In this document: piece by piece, positions 7,498 through 15,540 of the stretch
How the letters are laid out: each line of letters opens with the position of its first letter
How positions within the stretch are numbered: position 1 is the stretch's first letter
NCBI GenBank assembly: GCA_964460755.1
Contig: CAYWQL010000016.1
Coordinates: 1-38,183, forward strand
Direction of reading: 5' to 3'
From: JAYFNU01 sp964460755
Lineage (GTDB): Bacteria; Bacillota; Clostridia; Oscillospirales; Ruminococcaceae
DNA length: 38,183 bases
Translations under genes and position numbers: made by a program
Notes under the pieces: generated by a model
Database searches by the model: none
What the model was told of the DNA's origin: nothing
What the model saw: the letters and a program-made list of their open reading frames with translations, nothing else

Positions 7498-8676
7498 ATG
7501 AGTGAAATTCTTTTGGCAAAATACGGCGAGCTTGCATTAAAGGGGCTTAACAAGGGCACCTTTGAATCGGCTCTTTTGAAAACAATAAGACGGCGCGTCG
7601 AAACAGCGGGGAATTTTAAGGTTTACCGCGCTCAGTCAACGATATATATAGAACCCTTGAACAACGAATGCGACGTCGACAAAGCGTGCGAAATGTTAAA
7701 GCGCGTTTTCGGCATTTCCGCCATAAACAGAGCGATAATAACGGAAAAAAACTTTGAAAAAATATGCGCGGACGCTGTGGGGTATTTGGATAAGGAGCTT
7801 TCCCGCTCCAGGACCTTCAAGGTCAGCGCCAAGCGCTCTGACAAGAGCTTTCCGCTCAACTCTATGGAAATCGGGCGCGACCTTGGCGAATATATTCTTG
7901 AGCGATATCCGAATCTTTCGGTTGTTATGAACGAGCCTGACCTTCACGTTGTCGTTGAAATCCGCGATTTCGCCGCCTATGTACATAGCGGAAAAATTGA
8001 CGCGGCGGGAGGAATGCCCAGCGGAACGAGCGGGCGCGCCGCGGTTATGCTTTCGGGCGGAATAGACAGCCCCGTCGCCGCGTATATGATGGCGAAGCGC
8101 GGACTTGATTTGTGCGGTGTGCATTTTATGTCGCCACCCTATACAAGCGAGCGGGCGCAGGACAAGGTTGTGCGGCTCGCGGGTATCGTCAGCCGATATT
8201 GCGGAAATCTTCCGCTTTTCTGTGTGCCGTTCACCGAGGTACAAGTTGCGATAAAAAACGGCTGTCCCGAAGAGTTTTTTACGATTTTAATGCGCCGCTC
8301 AATGGTGCGAATAACCGAGATGATATGCGAAAAAGAGGGCTGTGACGCGATGATTACAGGCGAAAGCCTTGCTCAGGTTGCGTCCCAAACCCTTTTGGCA
8401 ATCGGATGCACCGACGAGGCGGCAAATATTCCTGTACTGCGACCGCTTATCGGTATGGACAAAAACGAGATAATCGCGATTTCCAGAAAAATCGAAACCT
8501 TTGAAACCTCGATTGAGCCGTATGAGGACTGCTGTACGGTGTTTACGCCCAAGCATCCCAAGACAAAGCCGAAGCTTCGCGAAATATTAGAAGCTGAAAA
8601 CAAGCTGAATATCAGCGAGCTTGAAAAAGAAGCGGCGAACAACTATACTGTAAAAGTGCTACATTTTGACGATTAA
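7498..8676 (+). CDS. thiI: tRNA 4-thiouridine synthase ThiI
   Basis: 392 residues. ThiI adenylates and thiolates U8 of tRNA. The N-terminal ferredoxin-like and THUMP region (about 1-165) binds tRNA. The PP-loop AMP-forming domain follows, with SGGIDSPVAAYMM near 185-197 and the family motif ITGESLAQVASQT further on. There is no C-terminal rhodanese domain, as usual in Firmicutes, so sulfur must come from a partner, and the adjacent desulfurase is the obvious candidate. It sits in the same operon, 28 bases before the cinA fusion gene. Confidence 0.95.
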   Translation: MSEILLAKYGELALKGLNKGTFESALLKTIRRRVETAGNFKVYRAQSTIYIEPLNNECDVDKACEMLKRVFGISAINRAIITEKNFEKICADAVGYLDKELSRSRTFKVSAKRSDKSFPLNSMEIGRDLGEYILERYPNLSVVMNEPDLHVVVEIRDFAAYVHSGKIDAAGGMPSGTSGRAAVMLSGGIDSPVAAYMMAKRGLDLCGVHFMSPPYTSERAQDKVVRLAGIVSRYCGNLPLFCVPFTEVQVAIKNGCPEEFFTILMRRSMVRITEMICEKEGCDAMITGESLAQVASQTLLAIGCTDEAANIPVLRPLIGMDKNEIIAISRKIETFETSIEPYEDCCTVFTPKHPKTKPKLREILEAENKLNISELEKEAANNYTVKVLHFDD

Positions 8677-8704
8677 CAACAACAAACCGAAGGAGGTGAG
8701 CACC

Positions 8705-11700
8705 TTGAAGGCTGAAATAATCACGGTTGGAACGGAATTACTTATGGGCGCGAGCGAAAACACAAACGCCCTTTATCTTGCGCGCCGTCTTGCGGTTATG
8801 GGCTATGAGGTGCACCACCAGACCGTTGTCGGCGACGTTGAACAGGATATTATCGACGCGGTGCGTATTGCCGTGTCGCGAAGCCGTCTTACGGTTTTAA
8901 CGGGCGGTCTTGGACCGACTGAGGACGATTTGACGAAGGAATCGGTCGCCAAGGCGTTCGATTTCCAGCTTGTCGAAAGCTCCCTTGTGCTCGAAGAGAT
9001 AAAGAAGTACTTCGATGCCAAAAAAACCGTTATGGCGGAAAACAATAAAAAACAGGCGCAGATAATAAAGGGCAGCGAGATACTCAAAAACCCCAACGGA
9101 ACCGCGCCCGGACTCTATATCGAGGGCAAGGACAAGCTTATTGCCCTTCTTCCCGGCCCGCCCCGCGAAATGGAGCCGATGTTTGATAACGAGCTTGTCG
9201 GAAAGCTTGAAAAATACGACAAGAACCATATCGCAACGACCTCCGTTCACGTTTTCGGAATACCCGAATCTCAGCTTGAAATCGAGGTTAAGGATTTACT
9301 TTACGGAGAGAATCCGACAGCGGCGCTCTATGCGAAAACGGGCGAGGTGCATATCAATATCGCCGCGAAAAGCAACACGAAATCAAACGCCGAGGCCCTT
9401 GTCAATAAAGAGGTTAAGGCACTTAAAAAGCGCATTGGCGACTGCGTTTATTGCACCGACGGAAGCGAGCTTCATGAAACGGTCGTAAAGCTGCTTAAGG
9501 AAACGGGCATAAAGGTGTCGCTTGCCGAAAGCTGCACCGGCGGACTTTTGGCGTCCAAGATAACCGAGGTCGACGGAGCGTCGCAGGTCTTTGAATACGG
9601 TATGGCGGCATATGCCGACTGGGTCAAAGAGTCGAGCCTTGACGTCGACGCCGCGGTTATAAGAAAATATACCGCAGTAAGCTCGGTCGCCGCCGCGGAA
9701 ATGGCGAAGGGCGCGTTCGAAAACGGACAGGCGGATATCGGAATAGGCATAACGGGTCTTGCTGGGCCGACTCCGGGAGAATATCTCGATAAGCCCGTAG
9801 GGCTTGTTTATATCGCCCTCGCCGACGAGGAGCACGTCATAGTTAAAAAGTTTAATTTCCCTGCCGAGCGGGGTCGTCAGTACATACGCGAAATGTGCGT
9901 CAAGAACGCGCTGGATATGATAAGACGCTTTGTTTTAGGGCTTGTTATCGACGACGCGAGGCAGTTTGACGACAATCAGCTCGCTGATTTGGACAGGGAA
10001 AAGCCGAAGAATATAAGCAGTCTCGGCGTTCAGCGCACCCTGCTTACCATTCTTTGTGCTGTGACCATTCTCGGAAGCGGATACCTTGGAATTAACGCGA
10101 TAAAGCAAAAGCTTGACGAAAACGTCTATGACGACATAAAAACCACCTTTAGCACGACTTCTCTTGAGTCGAACACCAAGGAAATCAGCTTTGACGCTCT
10201 TTTGAGCACCAACCCCGACACGGTCGGCTGGCTTTGGTCGGAGGGGCTCGCCATTGACAATGTCGTCGTCGGCGGACGCTCGGACGAGTTTTATAAAACG
10301 AGAGATTTTAACGGCAACACGAGCTCGCTCGGCTGTCTTCATGTCGGCGAGGAAACCGACGTTTTTGCTCAGCCCGACAATATCGTCGTATACGGCAACA
10401 GCTCGGATTCGGCGCAGATGTTCGGCGCGCTCAAATTTATGACCGACAGCAACTATGTTTCGTCGAATTATCTTTTTAATTTTGCGACCAAGGACAGCCG
10501 ATACAAATATCAGGTTGTTTCGGTTTTTTACGCGAACGCTGACGAGACAAACGGCGAGGTTGAGGATTTTTATTTAAAAAGTAATTTTGAAAGCTATGAC
10601 GATTTTAAGAATTTTGTTGTAGACTTAAAAATACGCTCGGTCGTTAACGTCGACCTGCCCATTGTCAACGGCGACAGGTTTTTAACCATGGTTACCGAAA
10701 CCGGCGACTGGGACGGCGCGCGGCTGGTCGTCGTTGCGAAGCAGGTGAATGCCGAGGCGGAATACACCCTCGCGTCAACGGCGTTTAAAAAGAATATGGC
10801 GCCGCTCTTTCCCGAGGCATATCACACAGCTTTCGGAACGGTTTCGCTCGTAAACGAGCAGAATGAGCGCGACAGGCTTTTAAGCTGGATTGCCGAGAAC
10901 GAACGCGTCGCAAACGGCGTGGTTACGAACAACACTATCGTCGTCGCCGCCGATGGCAGCGAAAATTCTGCGCTGAGGGACGGCGAAACGGCGATTACCG
11001 TTATTATGAACGGCGTTGAGGTAACCGATACGCCATTGAATATTGTAAGCAAGATGGTCGCTTACGACACCTCGAGCGATTTCACCGAGGAGGCGATAAA
11101 GGCGCAGGCGGTAGCCGCCATTTCGCTGCTTAGATATAATTACGACGACACGGGTATGCCCTCGGTTTCGGGTCAGACCGCGACTGACGAGATTAAAGCG
11201 GCGGTAGCGAAGGTCATTAACGAGTGCCTTTATTACAACAACAAGGCGGCATACACACCGTATTTTTCGATATCCGCGTTAAAAACAAACGCGTACGACG
11301 AGGTTTTCTCCGATAAGATAGGCGCGTTTCCGTATCTTACGTCGGTGGCGAGCACATACGATTACAACGCCGTCGGATACGAGCGAACGACCAACCTTAC
11401 GAAGGATATATTTAAGGAGAGAATTGAAAGCTATTACAAAATAACCCTTTCGGACAGTTCAAGCAAATGGGTGACAATCACCGAGAAGACTCAAGCGGGA
11501 TATGCGAAAACCGTATCCATAGACGGGCAGCTTACCGTGAGCGGATATGATTTGGCGTTTAACTGCCTTTCTCTTCGCTCGGCGTGCTTTACCCTTTCTT
11601 GGACGGATAGCGCCGTGAGCATTGCGACAACGGGTTATGGCGACGGCGTAGGTATGAGCCAAAACGGCGCGAACCAGTACGCCAAGCAGAACAGCTGGGA

Positions 11701-11761
11701 CTACAAGAAAATTCTTGAGCACTATTATCCCGGCACGACCCTCGGGCCAATCGAGTGGTAA
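8705..11761 (+). CDS. cinA: CinA fused to a membrane segment, dead class B sortase fold and SpoIID-like domain
   Basis: One uninterrupted 1018-residue frame. Residues 1 to about 410 are a complete CinA: a MoaB-like N-terminal domain (AEIITVGTELLMG, LTGGLGPTEDD, LLPGPPREM) and the C-terminal NMN amidohydrolase domain (AESCTGGL at 274-281; GITGLAGP). CinA normally ends here. A transmembrane helix (445-463) follows. Residues 492-680 match class B sortases (NPDTVGWL; YGNSSDSAQMFGAL; YKYQVVSVFY), but the catalytic His is Asn565 and the catalytic Cys is Glu665; only Arg673 remains. The rest (about 745-1018) resembles SpoIID, a glycan-cleaving transglycosylase (EEAIKAQAVAA; GYGDGVGMSQNGA), with Asp980 where GHGVGMSQ normally has His. 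The start is TTG at 8705, 8 bases after AGGAGG, giving the usual CinA N-terminus. CinA should lie in the cytosol and the rest outside. The domain calls are firm; the combined function is unknown. Confidence 0.9.
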   Translation: MKAEIITVGTELLMGASENTNALYLARRLAVMGYEVHHQTVVGDVEQDIIDAVRIAVSRSRLTVLTGGLGPTEDDLTKESVAKAFDFQLVESSLVLEEIKKYFDAKKTVMAENNKKQAQIIKGSEILKNPNGTAPGLYIEGKDKLIALLPGPPREMEPMFDNELVGKLEKYDKNHIATTSVHVFGIPESQLEIEVKDLLYGENPTAALYAKTGEVHINIAAKSNTKSNAEALVNKEVKALKKRIGDCVYCTDGSELHETVVKLLKETGIKVSLAESCTGGLLASKITEVDGASQVFEYGMAAYADWVKESSLDVDAAVIRKYTAVSSVAAAEMAKGAFENGQADIGIGITGLAGPTPGEYLDKPVGLVYIALADEEHVIVKKFNFPAERGRQYIREMCVKNALDMIRRFVLGLVIDDARQFDDNQLADLDREKPKNISSLGVQRTLLTILCAVTILGSGYLGINAIKQKLDENVYDDIKTTFSTTSLESNTKEISFDALLSTNPDTVGWLWSEGLAIDNVVVGGRSDEFYKTRDFNGNTSSLGCLHVGEETDVFAQPDNIVVYGNSSDSAQMFGALKFMTDSNYVSSNYLFNFATKDSRYKYQVVSVFYANADETNGEVEDFYLKSNFESYDDFKNFVVDLKIRSVVNVDLPIVNGDRFLTMVTETGDWDGARLVVVAKQVNAEAEYTLASTAFKKNMAPLFPEAYHTAFGTVSLVNEQNERDRLLSWIAENERVANGVVTNNTIVVAADGSENSALRDGETAITVIMNGVEVTDTPLNIVSKMVAYDTSSDFTEEAIKAQAVAAISLLRYNYDDTGMPSVSGQTATDEIKAAVAKVINECLYYNNKAAYTPYFSISALKTNAYDEVFSDKIGAFPYLTSVASTYDYNAVGYERTTNLTKDIFKERIESYYKITLSDSSSKWVTITEKTQAGYAKTVSIDGQLTVSGYDLAFNCLSLRSACFTLSWTDSAVSIATTGYGDGVGMSQNGANQYAKQNSWDYKKILEHYYPGTTLGPIEW

Positions 11762-11763
11762 AA

Positions 11764-11799
11764 ACGAAAAAAGCCTTCGCATAAAGCGAAGGCTTTTAT
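11764..11799. terminator. Bidirectional terminator between the cinA fusion and the kinase gene
   Basis: A 10-bp perfect stem AAGCCTTCGC / GCGAAGGCTT with a 5-base loop, flanked by an A-run on the left and T4 on the right, so it can serve both convergent transcripts. Confidence 0.88.
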
Positions 11800-11808
11800 A
11801 TTTTGTTA

Positions 11809-12870
11809 TTATTTTTTGTAAATGCCCACGAGGGTCGAGCACATCTTGTTGTAGTTTTTTTCAACCTGTGCGCAAATAAGAAGCTGTATCCTTGCGCGGA
11901 TAAGATTGTGGTCGGGCGAATTGATTTTGAAATAGGTGTTGCCCGACAGATAATCGCTTAGAAACCGCATTCCGAGCTCATAAGAAATCATACGCACACC
12001 CATAACGAGGGATTTAAGCTCGTCGCTTGTGAGCACCGATTTTGCCTTGGAAATATATCCTCTTGTAAAAGCCGCGAACCGCTCCTCGTCGAGCTTTACC
12101 TTTGTCATATCCCTTTCGTTTTCGTCGCAGCCAAAGCAGGTTGAGCGAACGGCGTCGCCGAAGTCAAAGGCGTAAACTCCCGGCATAACGGTGTCAAAAT
12201 CAATAAGGCTTACCGCCCTGTCGGTTTCGTCGGAGATAAGCACGTTGTCCATTTTAACGTCGTTGTGCGTAACCCTTGCGGGAAGGTTCATATCAAGTAT
12301 AAGCGAACAGCTTGTCTTGCGGCTTTCGATAAAGCCAAGCTCTCCTTTAACCGAAGCTAAAAGCTCGGTTGGAGCCGCCTTTGCCGCCGCGACGAAGGCG
12401 TCGTATCTTTTCGGGGTATTGTGAAAATCGGGAATAGTAAAATACAGCTTGTCGACAGGGAAGGCGGCAACGTTTGCGTGAAAATCCCCAAGAAGCCGCC
12501 CGAAGTCCTCAATCTCCGACAAGGAGGCGTTGTTATCGGGGGAATGGGTGAAGGAAACGAAGCTGCACGCCCGCCAGTATTCGCCGTTGTCCAGAACGAG
12601 AAACTTCCCGTTTGGCGTAAGGAAAAACTTAAAAACAGGCTCGTTCGCCTCGGCTTTTTTTGCGAGATAATTTGTTACCGAAACGGCGTTAATCATAACC
12701 TCCGTCGGATTTTTAAAAACGCTTGAGTTGAGCTTTTGAAGAATAATGCTCCCTCCGTTTTTAAGACCGACAAGATAGGTGTCGTTGACGTTTCCGCGCC
12801 CAAAGCGTCTTACGCTCGCGGGCTCGCTTTCGGTATTAAAATGTTTCGCGATTTCTAAAATTCTTTGCAT
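11809..12870 (-). CDS. N-acetylhexosamine 1-kinase-like phosphotransferase (APH fold)
   Basis: A 353-residue protein-kinase-like phosphotransferase. It tracks NahK of Bifidobacterium, as I recall it, over its whole length: GRGNVNDTYLV (25-35), IILQKLN, FHNTPKRYDAF, the catalytic loop RVTHNDVKMDNVLI (D204, N209), the metal-binding IDFDTVMPG (D224) and the C-terminal GMRFLSDYLSGNTYF and HNLIRAR. NahK makes GlcNAc-1-P or GalNAc-1-P. The related AmgK phosphorylates MurNAc in wall recycling. Its start codon lies inside the last codons of murC (16-base overlap), with GGTGGAG upstream in murC, so it is translationally coupled to peptidoglycan synthesis. An amino-sugar salvage role is inference; other sugar kinases of this fold remain possible. 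Confidence 0.82.
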   Translation of the reverse strand: MQRILEIAKHFNTESEPASVRRFGRGNVNDTYLVGLKNGGSIILQKLNSSVFKNPTEVMINAVSVTNYLAKKAEANEPVFKFFLTPNGKFLVLDNGEYWRACSFVSFTHSPDNNASLSEIEDFGRLLGDFHANVAAFPVDKLYFTIPDFHNTPKRYDAFVAAAKAAPTELLASVKGELGFIESRKTSCSLILDMNLPARVTHNDVKMDNVLISDETDRAVSLIDFDTVMPGVYAFDFGDAVRSTCFGCDENERDMTKVKLDEERFAAFTRGYISKAKSVLTSDELKSLVMGVRMISYELGMRFLSDYLSGNTYFKINSPDHNLIRARIQLLICAQVEKNYNKMCSTLVGIYKK

Positions 12871-14252
12871 TTCTCCACCATCATTTTCGCGGCTTTGTAG
12901 ATATCTCCACAGCCTAAAGTTATGAACAAATCGCCGTCGCGGGCGATGGATAAACAGTAGTCGACAACCTCGTCAAAGGTGTTAAACCAAACCGAGCCGT
13001 CGATTTTAGCGGCGAGGTCGGCAGTTGATACGCCGCAGGTGTTTATTTCGCGCGAACCCATAATTTCCGTCATAACGACTAAGTCTGCCTTTTTGAGCGC
13101 GTCGGCAAACTCATTTAAAAGAAGCATTGTTCTCGTAAAGGTGAAGGGCTGAAACACGGCGATAACTCGATTATACCCCATTTTCTTCGCCGCGTCGAGG
13201 GTGACCGAAATCTCGGTCGGATGGTGGGCGTAGTCGTCAGCTATCGTTATACCGCCGTGCTCGCCGAGAAATTCAAATCGACGCCCGGCGCCCTTAAACT
13301 GCCACAGACCGTCTTTTAATTTTTCAAGGTCAAACGCCTTGCCGCTTTCCTTTGAAAGGACTACGGCGGCGCAAAGCGCCGCTGTGGCGTTAAGAACGTT
13401 ATGACGTCCGGGAACCGAGAGCTTAAATTCGCCGATTACTCCGTTTTTGTCCGACAGGACGAAGGAATAAAAGGCACGGGCATAGTTTTTGACGTCGCTT
13501 ATGACAAAGTCGTTTTGTGCTCCCTCGCCGAAATAGATGATTTCCTTGTCGACCCCTTCAAGAGCTTTTTTGGTATTGGCGTCGTCGCCGTTCGCGATTA
13601 TTTTTTTGGTCGTCATTTTAGCGAACTTATTAAACGAGGCTATAACCCCTTCAAGAGAGCCGAAATAGTCAAGATGGTCGGCGTCGACGTTGAGAATTAC
13701 AGCGTAGTCGGGGGTGAGATGCAAAAAGGTATCCTTAAATTCACACGCCTCACATACGAGCACGTCGCTTTCGCCGTGACGTCCGTAGCCTCCTATCAGG
13801 GGAAGCTTGCCGCCGATAACCGCAGACGGGTCAATACCGTCCACAAGAAGCATCGAGGTGAGCATTGAGGTCGTCGTCGTTTTTCCGTGGGTGCCGCAAA
13901 CACATATGGCGTTCGCATAGTGCCGCGTGACCCAGCCCAAAAGCTCGGCACGCTCGATAATGGGTATATCGTGAGCATGGGCATATTCGACCTCGGGGTT
14001 GCCCGAAAGCAGCGCCGCCGTTACTACGACGGCTTCGGCATCACCTACATTCTCGGCGTTATGCCCGATTTTTACGTCGATTCCGAGCTTGCGTTCAAGG
14101 TCGATTATGCTTCCCTCGTTGACGTCGCTGCCCGTTATGGTATATCCCTCTTTCAAAAGTATCTCGACGAGTGGGAACATACCCGAGCCGCCGATTCCTA
14201 TAAAGTGAAGCTTTTTGATTCTCTCAAGAAGCTCGTTGACGTTGAATAACAT
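12855..14252 (-). CDS. murC: UDP-N-acetylmuramate-L-alanine ligase MurC
   Basis: A 465-residue cytosolic Mur ligase that adds L-Ala to UDP-MurNAc, the first peptide step of peptidoglycan synthesis. Present: the N-terminal nucleotide fold HFIGIGGSGM (about 16-25), the ATP loop GTHGKTTTT (120-128), NVDADHLDYFG, and the C-terminal domain with AVFQPFTFTRT and ITLGCGDIYK. I start at 14252 because GGAG lies 7 bases upstream; the frame is open 21 codons further upstream without a ribosome-binding site. The downstream kinase gene overlaps its 3' end. It is divergent from ilvE. Confidence 0.96.
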   Translation of the reverse strand: MLFNVNELLERIKKLHFIGIGGSGMFPLVEILLKEGYTITGSDVNEGSIIDLERKLGIDVKIGHNAENVGDAEAVVVTAALLSGNPEVEYAHAHDIPIIERAELLGWVTRHYANAICVCGTHGKTTTTSMLTSMLLVDGIDPSAVIGGKLPLIGGYGRHGESDVLVCEACEFKDTFLHLTPDYAVILNVDADHLDYFGSLEGVIASFNKFAKMTTKKIIANGDDANTKKALEGVDKEIIYFGEGAQNDFVISDVKNYARAFYSFVLSDKNGVIGEFKLSVPGRHNVLNATAALCAAVVLSKESGKAFDLEKLKDGLWQFKGAGRRFEFLGEHGGITIADDYAHHPTEISVTLDAAKKMGYNRVIAVFQPFTFTRTMLLLNEFADALKKADLVVMTEIMGSREINTCGVSTADLAAKIDGSVWFNTFDEVVDYCLSIARDGDLFITLGCGDIYKAAKMMVEKCKEF

Positions 14253-14282
14253 AGGCGTCTCCTTGCCGATTGGTTTTTTATC

Positions 14283-14288
14283 ATTATA
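14283..14288 (-). promoter_or_regulatory. Possible -10 element of murC
   Basis: TATAAT on the minus strand about 30 bases upstream of the murC start. No good -35 is seen at 16-18 bases (best is TTTCAT), so this is tentative. Confidence 0.35.
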
Positions 14289-14353
14289 TTGCTTTTTAGC
14301 CTTAAATGAAACCATTTTGTATTATTTTTTTAAAAAGTTTGCTTATTTTAACC

Positions 14354-14381
14354 TTGACGTGGTAAAATCGAGTATTATAAT
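14354..14381 (+). promoter_or_regulatory. Promoter of ilvE
   Basis: TTGACG (14354-14359), 16 bases, TATAAT (14376-14381), 39 bases before the ATG. No T-box or leader peptide precedes the gene. Confidence 0.75.
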
Positions 14382-14420
14382 ATAAAATAACATAATATAA
14401 TATGAAAAGAGTGAAAAGAA

Positions 14421-15485
14421 ATGGATTTGAAAATCACGAAGGCGGCGACGTTGAAGCCGCTTCCCGAGGACGAAGGACAGCTTACATTCGGTACGCTTTT
14501 TACCGACCATATGTTTGTGCTCGATTATACCGAGGGCAAGGGCTGGCACGACGGACGTATCGTTCCTTATGGACCGATTGAGCTTGACCCCGCCGCGATG
14601 GTTCTGCATTACGGTCAGGAGGTTTTCGAGGGTATGAAGGCGTATCGCACGCCCAACGGCATTCAGCTTTTCCGCCCCGAGGAGAACTTCAAGCGCCTTA
14701 ATCAGAGCAATGAGCGTCTTTGCATTCCGCAAATTGACGAGGACTATGCGCTGAAGGCGTTAAAGGAGCTCGTTAAGCTCGAGGAAAGATGGGTTCCGTA
14801 CAGCGACGGCTGCTCGCTCTACATTCGTCCGTTCATTATCGCGACAGACCCGCATCTTGGCGTTCGCGTCGCGAGCAATTACAAGTTTATTATCATTCTT
14901 TCCCCTGTCGGCGCGTATTATAAAGAGGGACTCAACCCTGTCAAGATTTATATCGAGACCAAGTTTGTCCGTGCGGTTCGCGGCGGCACGGGTATGGCGA
15001 AGACGGGCGGCAACTACGCCTGCTCGCTTATCGCTCAGGAAGAAGCGAAAAAAGAGAAGTATTCCCAGGTGCTTTGGCTCGACGGCGTCGAGAGAAAGTA
15101 TATCGAAGAGGTCGGCGCGATGAACGTCTTCTTCAAGATAAACGGCGAGGTTGTAACCCCGACGCTTGAGGTGGGAAGCATTCTCCCCGGCATCACAAGA
15201 AAGAGCACAATCGAGCTTCTTAAAAGCTGGGGCGTAAAGGTAAGTGAAAAGCGCATCTCGGTCGAAGACCTTGAGAACGCCTATAAAGACGGTACATTTG
15301 AGGAAGCCTTCGGAACAGGTACGGCGGCGGTTATTTCGCCTATCGGCGAGCTTAAGGTCAATGATGTCGTTATGAAGCTTAACGACGGAAAAATCGGCGA
15401 GCTTTCCCAAAAGCTTTACGACACGCTCACAGGTATCCAATGGGGCAAAATCAAGGACGACTTCGGTTGGACTGAAAAAATCTAA
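14421..15485 (+). CDS. ilvE: Branched-chain amino acid aminotransferase
   Basis: A 354-residue fold-type IV PLP aminotransferase that interconverts Val, Leu and Ile with their 2-oxo acids. Motifs: LHYGQEVFEGMKAYR near 75-89, the PLP lysine K194 in GMAKTGGNYA, EEVGAMNVFF near 234-243, and the C-terminal EAFGTGTAAVISPIG. The length fits the longer (type II) bacterial enzymes. It has its own promoter and terminator, so it appears monocistronic. Confidence 0.95.
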   Translation: MDLKITKAATLKPLPEDEGQLTFGTLFTDHMFVLDYTEGKGWHDGRIVPYGPIELDPAAMVLHYGQEVFEGMKAYRTPNGIQLFRPEENFKRLNQSNERLCIPQIDEDYALKALKELVKLEERWVPYSDGCSLYIRPFIIATDPHLGVRVASNYKFIIILSPVGAYYKEGLNPVKIYIETKFVRAVRGGTGMAKTGGNYACSLIAQEEAKKEKYSQVLWLDGVERKYIEEVGAMNVFFKINGEVVTPTLEVGSILPGITRKSTIELLKSWGVKVSEKRISVEDLENAYKDGTFEEAFGTGTAAVISPIGELKVNDVVMKLNDGKIGELSQKLYDTLTGIQWGKIKDDFGWTEKI

Positions 15486-15498
15486 AGGAACAAAAAAC

Positions 15499-15530
15499 GG
15501 CGGACTTGAAAACAGTCCGCCTTGTTTTTT
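15499..15530 (+). terminator. Terminator after ilvE
   Basis: GGCGGACT / AGTCCGCC (8 bp) with a 7-base loop, then TTGTTTTTT. The next gene's ATG is only 10 bases beyond. Confidence 0.9.
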
Positions 15531-15540
15531 CTTTTGAAAT

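Noticed and set aside
9900..10200. Assembly frameshift joining cinA to a separate gene
   Set aside because: There is no stop codon, ribosome-binding site or start near the junction in any frame that would give separate genes, and the frame is continuous with uniform codon use. It still merits a read-level check.
14382..14420. T-box or leucine leader before ilvE
   Set aside because: The leader is under 40 bases with no T-box motif, terminator or leucine codon run.
14760..15440. 226-codon minus-strand open frame
   Set aside because: Opposite ilvE; no ribosome-binding site or domain.
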